This document shows, in pieces, positions 18,914 to 29,581 of a DNA stretch of 64,000 bases. Source of the stretch: Polyangium mundeleinium (GTDB lineage Bacteria > Myxococcota_A > Polyangia > Polyangiales > Polyangiaceae); NCBI RefSeq assembly GCF_028369105.1, contig NZ_JAQNDO010000001.1, positions 9,642,501 to 9,706,500 on the forward strand, written 5' to 3'. The position numbers were made by a program, and so were the translations under genes. Positions within the stretch are counted from its first letter, which is position 1. Every line of letters begins with the position of its first letter. The notes beneath the pieces are model-generated. The model made no database searches and was not told where the DNA came from. It saw nothing but the letters and a program-made list of their open reading frames with translations.

Positions 18914-19720
18914 TCAGCTCGATCGACGCGCGGCCGCGCGCGGCTTCTTCGCCGTCGACTTGCGCCCCGCCGTCGCCTTCGCCTTCCCCTTCGCCGCCTT
19001 CTTCGCGGCCGGCGCCTTGCCCGCCACCTTCTTCGTGGCCTTCTTCGTGGCCTTCTTCGTGGCCTTCTTCGCGGCCGCCTTCTTCGCAGGCGCTGCGACC
19101 TTCGTGGCCGCCTTGGTGGCCTTGGTGGCCTTCGCCGCGGCCTTGCCAGCCTTCTTCGCAGCAGCCTTCTTCGCCGGCTTCTGCGTGGCCTTCTTCGCGA
19201 CCTTCTTCGTGGCCTTCTTCGCGACACGCGCGGGCTTCGGAGGGGGCGCCGCTTCCTCGACCGGCTCCTCGTCGAGCTCGGCGTCGTCGAGCGCGCGGCG
19301 CGGCGGCATGTCCTTGCCGTACTTCGCGAGCAGCTCGCGGATCTTCTCGTCGAGCTTGGCGAACTCGAACGGCTTGTCGAGCCAACCGTCGGCGAAGAGC
19401 GGCGAGGTCATCGCGTTCATGCTCTCGCCGATGCCCGTGAGCATCAGGACCGGCGTGTTCGCGAGCGTTCCGCCCGCGGCGCCCGGTGCCTTGACGAGCT
19501 TCGCGACCTCCCAGCCGCTCATCTGCGGCATCATCACGTCGAGCATCACGAGATCGGGATGATGCTGCTGCGTGAGGCGCCAAGCGGTCTCGCCGTCGGC
19601 GGCATCGTGGACCTGGAAGCCGAGGGTCCTCAGATGGCGAGCCACCAGGCTCAGCATGGCGGGCTCGTCCTCGGCGACGACGACGGTGAGGGGCTTCGTG
19701 CTGGTGCTGGCGGACGACAT
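18914..19720 (-). CDS. Receiver domain fused to histone-H1-like Lys/Ala-rich tail
   Basis: A 268-residue protein. Residues 10-135 are a CheY-like receiver with the acidic pair Glu17/Asp18, phospho-acceptor Asp61 (VMLDVMMP), Thr95 and Lys116 (LDKPFE). After an acidic linker (ELDEEPVEEAAPPP), residues about 160-268 are composed almost entirely of Lys, Ala, Thr and Pro in AKKATKK-type repeats, like the C-terminal tail of eukaryotic histone H1 and bacterial H1-like (HC1/AlgP-like) proteins. Such tails bind DNA with little sequence preference. It could be a phosphorylation-tuned nucleoid protein (inferred). The ATG at 19720 is chosen because the frame upstream reaches only a TTG and adds residues unlike a receiver. 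No kinase is adjacent. Confidence 0.88.
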   Translation of the reverse strand: MSSASTSTKPLTVVVAEDEPAMLSLVARHLRTLGFQVHDAADGETAWRLTQQHHPDLVMLDVMMPQMSGWEVAKLVKAPGAAGGTLANTPVLMLTGIGESMNAMTSPLFADGWLDKPFEFAKLDEKIRELLAKYGKDMPPRRALDDAELDEEPVEEAAPPPKPARVAKKATKKVAKKATQKPAKKAAAKKAGKAAAKATKATKAATKVAAPAKKAAAKKATKKATKKATKKVAGKAPAAKKAAKGKAKATAGRKSTAKKPRAAARRSS

Positions 19721-19971
19721 CGTTTCGGGATGAGAGTACGCGGAAGGGTGGAAGGTCAAGGCCTACATGCGCCGGGCACTTTCACCACAGCATCTCGGAG
19801 CCTCGGCGCAGGCGTCCCCGCCCCCAAGCGACGAGGACGGCTGGACATTCCCGACATCTTCGTAGAGCGCTGCCCCTACACGCGGACGCGCATCAGGGAG
19901 CGCCGGACGAACTTCGTCACGACGTACCTCGTTCCCTCCGCCGCCAACTCGGGCGAGCATGGAGCCGCACC

Positions 19972-20979
19972 ATGACCACGCAGGACCTCGCCGCCGTGAG
20001 CGGCGCCACGGGATTCATCGGCTCGGCCGTCGTGCGCAAGCTGCTCGAAGAGGGCCGCAAGGTGCGCGCGCTGGTCGAGCCAGGCGCCAATCCGAAGAAC
20101 CTCGAAGGTTTGCCCGCGGATCGTGTCGAGCGCGTCGAGGTCGACGTCTGTGACGCGAAGGGGATGCGCAAGGCGCTCGAAGGCGCGTGCGCGTTTTACC
20201 ACCTCGCGGCCATCTACAAGGTGTGGATGCCCGATCCGACGCCGATCCACCGCGTCAACATCGAGGGCACGTTGACCTCGCTCCTCGCGGCCCGCGACGT
20301 CGGCGTTCGCCGCGTGATCTACACGTCCTCGATCGCGGCCGTCGGCTTGAAGGACGACGCGAGCCCCGCCGACGAGTCGACGCCGTGGAACCTCTGGAAC
20401 ATCGCGAACGACTACATCGCCTCGAAGTACCAGGCCGAGCGGGTCGTCATGCGCCTCGCGGAGGCGGGTTTTCCCGTGGTGATCGTGAACCCCGCGTTCC
20501 CCTTCGGCCCGCGTGACATCGGGCCCACGCCGACGGGCGGGATCATCCTCTCGTTCCTCCGCGGGAAGATGCCCGGCGTGGGGAAAGGCGGGTTCTGCGC
20601 GGTCGACGTGGACGATGTCGCGGCGGCGCACGTCGCGGCCGAGACCCGCGGGCGTTTCGGCGAGCGGTACATCCTGGGAAACCACAACGTCTCGTTTCGC
20701 GCGTTCCTCGAGCTCGTGGCCGACGTCGCGGGGAAGAAGGCGCCGCGGCTGCCGATCCCCTCGGGCCTGGCGCGAGCCATGGCCTTCGGCCTCGAGTCCT
20801 GGTCCGATCACGTGAGCCACGCGCCGCCGCTCGCGACGTACAAGAGCGTCCGCTACATGCAGGAGTACGCCTACTTCAACGGCGAGAAGGCCCGGCGCGA
20901 GCTCGGCATGCCTTGCACGCCGCTCCGGACCTCGGTCGAACACGCGATCGAGTATTTCCGGACGAACGGGATGGTCTAA
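19972..20979 (+). CDS. NAD(P)-dependent epimerase/reductase, HpnA-like
   Basis: A 335-residue extended short-chain dehydrogenase. The Rossmann motif GATGFIGS (residues 11-18) and the YxxxK catalytic pair in NDYIASKYQAE are intact, with the upstream Ser in YTSSIAAVG. Over its length it resembles the dihydroflavonol-4-reductase-like family that includes HpnA, the hopanoid-associated sugar epimerase. No other hopanoid gene is visible here, so the substrate stays open: a nucleotide sugar, a sterol-like ketone or a flavonoid-like ketone. The start is the ATG at 19972, preceded by GGAG. Its last four bases overlap the convergent gene that follows. Confidence 0.85.
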   Translation: MTTQDLAAVSGATGFIGSAVVRKLLEEGRKVRALVEPGANPKNLEGLPADRVERVEVDVCDAKGMRKALEGACAFYHLAAIYKVWMPDPTPIHRVNIEGTLTSLLAARDVGVRRVIYTSSIAAVGLKDDASPADESTPWNLWNIANDYIASKYQAERVVMRLAEAGFPVVIVNPAFPFGPRDIGPTPTGGIILSFLRGKMPGVGKGGFCAVDVDDVAAAHVAAETRGRFGERYILGNHNVSFRAFLELVADVAGKKAPRLPIPSGLARAMAFGLESWSDHVSHAPPLATYKSVRYMQEYAYFNGEKARRELGMPCTPLRTSVEHAIEYFRTNGMV

Positions 20980-21584
20980 GCCGCGCGGGCGAGGCTGATC
21001 TTGTCGGATTGTCCGGCCGCGTAGAAAGAGCGGAGCGCGCGGCGCATCCGATCGAAGTGACCACGCCGCGCGAAGGTCTCTTCGAGCCTGCCGGCGAAAC
21101 GCGCGGCGAGATCATTGGCGAGGCGGTAACGATCGCCGCGCTCGGTGCCAGGCGGATGGAGATATTCCACGGCCTCGAAAAGGCGCGCGCGGATCCGGGC
21201 CGCGCGGCTGGGATCGAAGCGCCGCGCGGCGAGCGGGCCGTGCACGAAGAGCACGTACTTGTCGACCTCGGCCTGGAGCTCCAGCTCGAGCTGCGTGACC
21301 GGAAGCTCCCGCCGCGCGCGCTCGGCCAGGCAGAGGAAATGGCTCACGCCTTCCACGACCTGGCAGAGCAGATCAAACGGCGGGTTCTTCGGTTCGAGCG
21401 CCGCGCGCGGCAAATGAAGCGCGATGGAGACGCCGTCCTCGTCCTCGCGCACGAAAAGGACCTCGCGGCCTTCGTCCTCGGACGCGTCGATCGGCTGGAT
21501 GAAGTCCTCCACCGAGGGCGCCTCCGGGATGCCGTACGTGCCTTCGAGCGCTGCCTGAATGCGCGCGGGCAGCGAGGGCGCCAT
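20976..21584 (-). CDS. Conserved-looking protein of unknown function (downstream of coupled pair)
   Basis: A 202-residue cytoplasmic protein I do not recognise. It is mixed alpha/beta, Arg/Glu-rich at the end, with no signal peptide, transmembrane helix or obvious catalytic motif. The segment EVLFVREDEDGVSIALHLP looks like a beta hairpin core; CQVVEGVSHFLCLAERARRELPVTQLELELQAEVDKY looks like two long helices (residues ~75-110). The start codon at 21584 overlaps the stop of the upstream gene (TGATG), so the pair is translated together and probably acts together. It converges on the epimerase with a 4-bp overlap. Confidence 0.7.
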   Translation of the reverse strand: MAPSLPARIQAALEGTYGIPEAPSVEDFIQPIDASEDEGREVLFVREDEDGVSIALHLPRAALEPKNPPFDLLCQVVEGVSHFLCLAERARRELPVTQLELELQAEVDKYVLFVHGPLAARRFDPSRAARIRARLFEAVEYLHPPGTERGDRYRLANDLAARFAGRLEETFARRGHFDRMRRALRSFYAAGQSDKISLARAA

Positions 21585-22192
21585 CAGTGGACGCCCTCCT
21601 TTCCACGCGTCGCGACGAGCCCACGCGCGCCGAGTTCCTCGGCGATGCGCGACGAGCCTGTGCGGAGCCAGCGCTCGTAGAGCTTGAGCAGCCCGCGCTG
21701 GCCCTGCGCGGCCTGCGCGATGGCGCCGTCGGCGACCTCGTTCAGGACCTCCACGAATTGCTCGAAGCGGTCGGCGAGCTCGGAAAGGACGTCGTGGGTC
21801 GCGCGCTGGCCCGGCGTGCGCATCATGGCCGAGGCGTTGTCATACGCGGTCGCGCCGACGCGGATCACGTAGCCGCGATCGATCCCGCGGAGGTCGACGT
21901 GGCCGCCGAAAAAGCCGACCCCGTAGAGCACGCCGTCCCCGAGCGCGCGCAGGCGGCGGAAGCGCGTGACGCCCGAGGCCTCGAGCGCGTCGTGGAGCTG
22001 GAAGGCGAGGGGCCGGGAAAAGGCCGACTCGTTGTCCTCGCTGGGGTGTGCATAGTCACAGAGAACCCCCACGAGGTAATGCGACGCTGCCGCGGAGGCC
22101 TCGATCTTCCGCGCGTGCAGCGCATCGCCGACGGCGTTCATGAAGTAGTCGGAGATACTGGGAGAGATCGTAATACTGGTTGTACGGCTCAC
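21584..22192 (-). CDS. Protein of unknown function (upstream of coupled pair)
   Basis: A 202-residue protein, unrecognised. I start it at GTG 22192 (MSRTTSITISPSISDYF), which has a good ribosome-binding site (GAGG, six bases away); the frame continues upstream for 18 residues of noise. It looks mostly helical, with an acidic/aromatic segment VGVLCDYAHPSEDNESAF and a Gly-rich strand region RALGDGVLYGVGFFGGHVD, and no signal or membrane segment. It is coupled to the 20976-21584 gene by TGATG overlap, and its start region faces the groES promoter about 260 bases away. Confidence 0.7.
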   Translation of the reverse strand: MSRTTSITISPSISDYFMNAVGDALHARKIEASAAASHYLVGVLCDYAHPSEDNESAFSRPLAFQLHDALEASGVTRFRRLRALGDGVLYGVGFFGGHVDLRGIDRGYVIRVGATAYDNASAMMRTPGQRATHDVLSELADRFEQFVEVLNEVADGAIAQAAQGQRGLLKLYERWLRTGSSRIAEELGARGLVATRGKEGVH

Positions 22193-22455
22193 GGGGCACC
22201 TCGTCCTGGACGGGGCGCTTTGGGACCGGGATCCAGCAGGCGCCACGCGCCCGGTTGAACAGCTCGTCCTCGAAAGACCGGCGGCAGAGGCTCGCGGACG
22301 GCTCGGGGCCGGACGCGGGCCTCATGAACGGAATCTACCGCAGCGGGCGCACGACGCCCAGCACACGGCGGACGGTTTTACGAGGGATTCCGAGGATTTG
22401 TGGCCACCCCTGGGGGCGGCTGCCAGCGATCGCCTCGGCCGCGAATTTCGGCCGC

Positions 22456-22483
22456 TTGACAGCCGAACGACCATGACTATCTT
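22456..22483 (+). promoter_or_regulatory. Sigma70-type promoter of groES-groEL
   Basis: TTGACA at 22456-22461 is a perfect -35 box, and TATCTT at 22478-22483, 16 bases on, matches four of six -10 positions. The CIRCE operator begins 12 bases downstream, at or just after the expected transcription start. Confidence 0.75.
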
Positions 22484-22495
22484 CCGGGCCGCTCG

Positions 22496-22522
22496 TTAGC
22501 ACTCACCCTCCGTGAGTGCTAA
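22496..22522. promoter_or_regulatory. CIRCE operator (HrcA binding site)
   Basis: TTAGCACTC-N9-GAGTGCTAA is an exact match to the consensus CIRCE inverted repeat. It lies about 125 bases before the groES start. CIRCE binds the repressor HrcA, which is kept active by GroEL; on heat shock GroEL is titrated and the operon is derepressed. hrcA itself is not in the window. Confidence 0.97.
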
Positions 22523-22646
22523 CAATCGAAAAACCGCAAGCTCATCGGGCATGTGGCGGGGGCGCCAAGCATGAATACGCGCGCTCCGCGCCTGCCCATT
22601 GCGAATGGGATCTGGTGGCTCTCGGCCACCCCCGGAGGGTTTCACG

Positions 22647-24609
<1,963 letters not shown>

Positions 24610-24659
24610 TCCGAAGCGCGTCGTGACACCCACGACGCAATCGTGAACGAATAGCGAAG

Positions 24660-24686
24660 GCCGGCCCCGAGAGGGGTCGGCTTTTT
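24660..24686 (+). terminator. Rho-independent terminator of groES-groEL
   Basis: GCCGGCCCC-GAGA-GGGGTCGGC forms a 9-bp stem (one G-T pair) with a 4-base loop, followed by TTTTT, 50 bases after the groEL stop. Confidence 0.92.
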
Positions 24687-24755
24687 GCTTTCCATGGCGC
24701 ACGAACGCGACGACACAACGCGCCATGAAGGCCGGAGCCTTGCTACAGTACAGGC

Positions 24756-25682
24756 ATGTGGGATCGGCGGCACCTCTCCGTGTTGGCGAGCTCCGCCTTC
24801 CGGGCGCTCGGCCGGCTGGTCCACTACCTCGACCTGCACGAGGCGCCGCGGGCCGCGAGCGCCATGGCGTTCGACGCCTTCCTCAGCATCATCCCGCTGC
24901 TCGCCGTGGCCGGCTGGGCGCTGCATCGGCTGCGCGACGCGGCCGCGGAGCTCTTGGGATCGCTGCTCAGCGCGGCGCCTCCGTCCGTCTCGGCGGCTCT
25001 CGGCGAGGACTTCTTCCGGATCTCCGACGCGAAGGCCCTCGTGCTCGCGCCGCTCGGGCTCATCGCCTTCCTGTGGGTCTCATCGGCCGGCGCCGCGACG
25101 GCGATCGGCGTGTTCGAGACGATGTTCGTGTGCACGCCCCGTCCCTGGTGGAAACGCCGGCTCGTGGGCCTCGGGCTCGTGCTTGGCGCGATCCCGTTCG
25201 TCGGGATCGCGACGGCGCTGGGCATCCTGTTCACGCATGTGACAGGCTCGCTCGGCGGGGCCCTCGTGGCGGCGGCCGGGCCTGCGGTGATCCTGACGGC
25301 GCTGATCGCGGCGTTCTTCCGGCTCACGATCACGCGCCCGGCCACGGTGCGGAGGCGCGTCTGGCCCGGCGCGTTCGTGACGGTGTCGCTGTGGGCGATC
25401 GTCTCGACGTTGTTCTCGGTCTACGTGCGGAGTTTGGCGCGGTACGCGACGCTTTATGGCACGCTCGCGAACGTCGCGGTGCTCCTGTTCTGGCTCTGGC
25501 TCTTGTCGATAGCGCTGCTCGTCGGCGGTGAGGTGAACGCGCAGCTCGAGGGCGTGCGTGATCCACACGACGACGCGCCGGAGCGCTGGCTCTCGCCGAA
25601 GGCCGAGGGGCCGCGCTCGATTCAGCCGCCTCCACCGCCGGAGTCGCTCTTGCGGCCGAAGAGGACCGCGTCGAGCGAATAA
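24756..25682 (+). CDS. YihY/BrkB-family inner-membrane protein
   Basis: A 308-residue protein with about six transmembrane helices and the YihY/virulence-factor-BrkB pattern: an N-terminal amphipathic stretch ending RAASAMAFDAFLSIIPLLAVAGW, helices around KALVLAPLGLIAFLW and FVTVSLWAIVSTLFSVYV, and the late LANVAVLLFWLWLLSIALLVGGEVNAQL segment that is the family signature. The family's function is not firmly known; transport or envelope roles are proposed. The C-terminal ~20 residues overlap, on the opposite strand, the end of the DoxX gene. Confidence 0.88.
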   Translation: MWDRRHLSVLASSAFRALGRLVHYLDLHEAPRAASAMAFDAFLSIIPLLAVAGWALHRLRDAAAELLGSLLSAAPPSVSAALGEDFFRISDAKALVLAPLGLIAFLWVSSAGAATAIGVFETMFVCTPRPWWKRRLVGLGLVLGAIPFVGIATALGILFTHVTGSLGGALVAAAGPAVILTALIAAFFRLTITRPATVRRRVWPGAFVTVSLWAIVSTLFSVYVRSLARYATLYGTLANVAVLLFWLWLLSIALLVGGEVNAQLEGVRDPHDDAPERWLSPKAEGPRSIQPPPPPESLLRPKRTASSE

Positions 25683-26086
25683 CGGCCGCCGCCCGTGAGG
25701 GCGAGCGCGAGGCCGAGGATCGAGAGCAGGAAGGGGTATTCGAACGCCCCGCCTTTGGCCGTGCCGAAATGCGCGGCGTCCGCCATGTGCATGGAGGCCC
25801 AGGCGACGACCATGTTGAACGCGACGACGGCGCCTGCGGGGCGCGTGAGCAGGCCGAGCATCAGGCAGAGACCGCCGAGGAACTCGGCGAGGATCGCGCA
25901 CCAGGCGAGGAGCGTCGGCGCGGGAAAACCCTTCATCGCGAGGCCACCGGCGAGCCCGGCGGGGCCGGCCGCGAGCTTCGAGAACCCGTGCGCGGCGAGG
26001 AGCAGGCCCGTCGCGAGCCGGACCAACAGGAGGCCCAGCGAGCCCGTGCGACTCAGATCGGGGTACAGCAGGGATGGGAGCTTCAT
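25622..26086 (-). CDS. DoxX-family membrane protein
   Basis: A 154-residue, four-helix membrane protein. The motifs LLLVRLATGLLLAAHGFSKL, the AILAEFLGGLCLMLGLLTRPAG segment and the final PFLLSILGLALALTGGGRYSLD are those of the DoxX/TQO family, whose members act with thiosulfate-quinone or thiol redox systems and in detoxification. Its exact partner is not in view. It converges with and overlaps the YihY gene by 61 bases. The Gly-rich last residues (SDSGGGGG) are encoded in the overlap. Confidence 0.88.
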   Translation of the reverse strand: MKLPSLLYPDLSRTGSLGLLLVRLATGLLLAAHGFSKLAAGPAGLAGGLAMKGFPAPTLLAWCAILAEFLGGLCLMLGLLTRPAGAVVAFNMVVAWASMHMADAAHFGTAKGGAFEYPFLLSILGLALALTGGGRYSLDAVLFGRKSDSGGGGG

Positions 26087-26208
26087 GCCCGTGACGTAGC
26101 ACGCCGGACGCCGAACGAGGCCGGGGAACGGGCGAACGACGCGGCGGGACGCACGAATACGACGAAGGGAAGTGGTGCTCGGAAAACGGTTGGCGCGAAA
26201 AACATCTT

Positions 26209-27627
26209 TTACTTGAGGATGGTCTCGCAGCCGACCTGGATGTCGACCTTCGCGTCGGTGGCCGCGCCGAGGCCCTCGCAGGCCTTGCCCAGGAGCTGGA
26301 CCTTGCCGTCCGGGGTGTAGTCCCAGCAGCCATCCTGCGGGCAGAGATCCAGCGGATCCGTGCGCTTTTTCAGGTTTTGCAGCATGCCGTCGAGCGTGAG
26401 GTTCACGTTGACCTGGGTCTTGTCGATCTGCTCACCGGGCGGCGGAAGCGGCAGGTCGTAGACGCAGCCGAGCGCCTTGCCGCGGACGTCGGCGATCGCC
26501 TTGGCCAGCGCGTCGGCGTTGAACTGCGCGCCGTTCGAGAGATCGATATGGCAAGGTTTGGCAGGGGCGGGCGCGCCGAGCGTGAAGACGGCGCCCTTGT
26601 CGCAGCTCGGATCCACGGTGTCCGGCGAACCGCTGACGGCGTACGTCGAGAGCGCGAGGAGCATGTTGTACGGCGGCGTATCGAAGCCGTCGACCTTCGC
26701 GCCCGCGCTGTTCGAGCCGGGGACGCCCACGATGAACGTGAAAATGGGCTTCGTCGGGTCGGTGCGCGCGGCCGTGATGAGATCGTTCACGCTCTTCGGC
26801 ATTTCCCAGTCCGGACAACCATTGAGATCCATGTACCCTGCGCGGGCCGGGCTCGCAACGGAAGTACAGGAGAAGCCGCCGTCCGTGATGAGCACGAGCA
26901 TGCGCCGGTCGATGTTCTCGGCTTTCAGCGCTGCGTACCCGGCCTGGAGAGCGTCGTAAATGGGCGAGCCGTCGTCGGCGTTGCTGAGGGGCGAATGGCT
27001 GACGAGCCAGTCGTACATCTGCCGCCGTACGCCCGTCGGCGCGGTAGACTTTTCCGTGCCCGCCGGGGCCATCGGCACCTGCGGCGGGAACGAAAAACCG
27101 CACGAAACGCCGGGCGCGCCAGTGACGAGTTGCAAGAGCTTGCACGTCGCAATGTCGCCCGGCGAGCCCACGGCGGTGCAAAGACACGCCGAGGGATCCG
27201 TGAAGCTCGCCGGAAAAACCGTGAGGCCAAGGGACATCGTGTCGAAGACGTCCTTGTCGATGGCCGATTTGATCGCGAGCTGCGCCGTCCCCCACTTGGA
27301 CGATTTGTTCATGCTGGCGCTCGCGTCGAGCACGGTGAGCATGGTCGCGGGCGCCTGCGTGGCCTCCGCCGTGAACTTCGCGCAAGCCGGGCCCCCGCCA
27401 CCCCCGCCGCCGCCGATTCCACCCCCGCCGCCGCCGATTCCACCCCCGCCGCCGCCTCCGGGCCCGACAGGGCCATGATTGCCCGATCCTCCCGAGCCCC
27501 CCTCGCCGCCGTCCCCTCCGCTTCCCGGACGGTTGCTGCCTCCCGCCGCGCAGCCTCCCCCGAGCCCGATTCCAATCGAAACGAAAAGCCCCAGGCTCAC
27601 GCCGAGCCACCGCAAAACGCGCCCCAT
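26209..27627 (-). CDS. vWA-domain lipoprotein with Gly-rich linker
   Basis: 472 residues. A lipoprotein signal (lipobox ending at Cys26) is followed by about 60 residues of Gly/Ser/Pro-rich linker and a vWA domain, whose MIDAS-like motif is VLDASASMNK near residue 100, with the later LVLITDGGFSC strand. Cysteines are frequent, as in secreted myxobacterial vWA proteins. The C-terminus (VNLTLDGMLQNLKKR...CPQDGCWDYTPDG) looks like an extracellular module. A GAGGAAAC ribosome-binding site supports the ATG at 27627. Likely a surface-anchored metal-dependent adhesion or interaction protein; the ligand is unknown. Confidence 0.85.
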   Translation of the reverse strand: MGRVLRWLGVSLGLFVSIGIGLGGGCAAGGSNRPGSGGDGGEGGSGGSGNHGPVGPGGGGGGGIGGGGGGIGGGGGGGGPACAKFTAEATQAPATMLTVLDASASMNKSSKWGTAQLAIKSAIDKDVFDTMSLGLTVFPASFTDPSACLCTAVGSPGDIATCKLLQLVTGAPGVSCGFSFPPQVPMAPAGTEKSTAPTGVRRQMYDWLVSHSPLSNADDGSPIYDALQAGYAALKAENIDRRMLVLITDGGFSCTSVASPARAGYMDLNGCPDWEMPKSVNDLITAARTDPTKPIFTFIVGVPGSNSAGAKVDGFDTPPYNMLLALSTYAVSGSPDTVDPSCDKGAVFTLGAPAPAKPCHIDLSNGAQFNADALAKAIADVRGKALGCVYDLPLPPPGEQIDKTQVNVNLTLDGMLQNLKKRTDPLDLCPQDGCWDYTPDGKVQLLGKACEGLGAATDAKVDIQVGCETILK

Positions 27628-27821
27628 CGTTTCCTCCTCAGTCGTAAGGAAAACGACCCGAGCGCATCAGAAGCCAGGCCACGAAATCGACCACGACGAG
27701 CGGCACGCAAACGCGCCGGGGCGGATCGCGTCTCCACGCCAGGAACACAAGCCAAAGAGAACGCTCGGCATCGGAACCCCCCCTTGCGCGAGAGGTAACT
27801 TGGCCCACCATTGTCTGCTCG

Positions 27822-29540
27822 ATGGCGACGGCACGCAGCGCTCCGGACTCTTCGCCCCTCGGGACGCCTCCGGCCGAGCAATCGGCGCACGCAGGGCCGT
27901 TCATGAGGACGCACATCGACCTCGCCGCAGCCCGCGCCGGCGGAATCGCCCGCGGAGGAGTGCGGGAGGGCGAGCTCTGTTTCCTGGGCTCGCTGCACGA
28001 GCTCGTGGCCATCGGGCTCTACCGGCCCGCGCTCGTGGCGCTCGTCTCGGGCACCGGATCACCGGCCCGCCCGCCGATGGATCGGGCCTACCTGCTCAAG
28101 ATCCTCGATGAGGAGGTGGGCCGGCAGTTCGGCCACCCGCTGCGGCCCGTGGTCGAGCTCGTGCTGAACGCGATCGACGCGACGCCCGAGCACCCCGCCC
28201 GCGTGGACGTGCGGGTGCGCGAAGGCGTGGTGACCGTGATCGATGACGGGATCGGCATGGATCTGCGGACGATCCTGTCGCGGCTCCTCGTGCCGTTCGC
28301 CACCGACAAGCGGCCCGGCGTGGACCTCGGGCGCTTCGGCGTGGGCTTCTTCTCGGTCATCGGCCTCGGGCTTCCCGATCCGACCAGCCTGTCCATCGAG
28401 GTGGAGACGGGCGACGGGACCTCGGGCTGGTCGCTCTCGGTGCTCGCCGATGGCCCCGAGCCCTCGTCGCTCGTCTGCGCGATCCGCAAGCTCACGCCGC
28501 GCGCCGGGACACGTGTACAGGTGCGCTCGTCGCTCCTCGAGGCCGAGCCGCTCCGCGCGTACCTGCGCGACGCGCTGCACTTCTTCCCGAAGGAGCGCGC
28601 GATCGTGAACATCGACGGCGTGCCGCTGAACGACGGCCGGTACCTCGCGGGAGGCTCGCACTTCACCGATGCGCTCTCGCCCGAGGATCCGAGCCGCGTC
28701 GCGCGCTTCTACGTGGGCGGCCGCGCGCTCGTGACCGGGATCTGCGCTGCGACGTACCACGCAGGCGTGAAGGTCGAGGGCTGCCTCGCGATCCCGGAGC
28801 TCGCGCTGATCGACTTTCCCTCCGCGGTGGAGCTCACCGAGGGGCGCGATGCGCTCAAGCCTTGCCGCAACTTCCGCGCGACGGCGGCGTCGTTCTACCG
28901 CAGGCTCGTGGACCTCTCCCGCGCGCCGGGGACGAGCCGCAAGGCGGCCGATCGCCTGGCGGAGGTCGCCGCGCAGATCAGCGCGCTCATGCTGCAATCC
29001 GCGGCGTGGAACGAGGTCGCGCCCGAGCTCGCGCGCGCGTTGCTCGGCCCCGATCGTTACCTCGTCGGGCCGGAGCGACGCGAGCCTCTGATCGGCTTCC
29101 TCGGCAGCAACGTGGAGAGCCGGCTCTTCGTCCCCGAGAGCTTCTGGGCCGAACGCGAGTGGCAAGGCTTCATCCCCGGCGAGCGGGAGCTGCTCGCGCG
29201 CGAGCTCGAGATCGATCACGCCGAGAGCCTTTCGAGCCTCGCGCGTCGCCGCCCGGACCTGCCCGGGATCGTGGAGCTCGCCCGTCGATCCGAGCGGCCC
29301 GAGGCCGTCCCCGTAGCGCTCGCGCGTGGCCGCAAGAGCGCACCGGGCCCGCTGCCTTGCCTCGGGACGCGTCACGCGCTGCTCGTGCGCGAGGACGCGC
29401 CTGCGGTCGCGCGGCGTGTGGGCTGGGCGGAGCAGTACGCGCTGCGCGTCGCGTTCGATCGCGCGACGGGCATGCGTGAACCGGATCTCGAACGCGAGCT
29501 CATCGTCAGCGAGCCCATCGGGGTCACGGGAACGGCTTGA
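27822..29540 (+). CDS. GHKL (Hsp90-like) ATPase protein A of tandem pair
   Basis: Up to 572 residues from the ATG at 27822; the ATG at 27903 (MRTHIDLAAARAGG) is an equally plausible start. The N-terminal half is a GHKL/Bergerat ATP-binding domain: N-box LRPVVELVLNAIDAT (Glu112, Asn116), G1 box DDGIGM (141-146) and G2 box GRFGVGFFSV (170-179). These are the motifs shared by Hsp90, MutL, gyrase B and MORC. A transducer-like segment with ELTEGRDAL follows, then about 200 residues with no recognised domain. No signal or membrane segment. The adjacent gene, 41 bases on, encodes a related ATPase with an added peptidase-like domain, so the two probably work together. I cannot assign a known family name. 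Confidence 0.85.
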   Translation: MATARSAPDSSPLGTPPAEQSAHAGPFMRTHIDLAAARAGGIARGGVREGELCFLGSLHELVAIGLYRPALVALVSGTGSPARPPMDRAYLLKILDEEVGRQFGHPLRPVVELVLNAIDATPEHPARVDVRVREGVVTVIDDGIGMDLRTILSRLLVPFATDKRPGVDLGRFGVGFFSVIGLGLPDPTSLSIEVETGDGTSGWSLSVLADGPEPSSLVCAIRKLTPRAGTRVQVRSSLLEAEPLRAYLRDALHFFPKERAIVNIDGVPLNDGRYLAGGSHFTDALSPEDPSRVARFYVGGRALVTGICAATYHAGVKVEGCLAIPELALIDFPSAVELTEGRDALKPCRNFRATAASFYRRLVDLSRAPGTSRKAADRLAEVAAQISALMLQSAAWNEVAPELARALLGPDRYLVGPERREPLIGFLGSNVESRLFVPESFWAEREWQGFIPGERELLARELEIDHAESLSSLARRRPDLPGIVELARRSERPEAVPVALARGRKSAPGPLPCLGTRHALLVREDAPAVARRVGWAEQYALRVAFDRATGMREPDLERELIVSEPIGVTGTA

Positions 29541-29581
29541 TCGAGCGAGCCTCGGGCGGTGGGGAAATCAGGGGGGAACCG

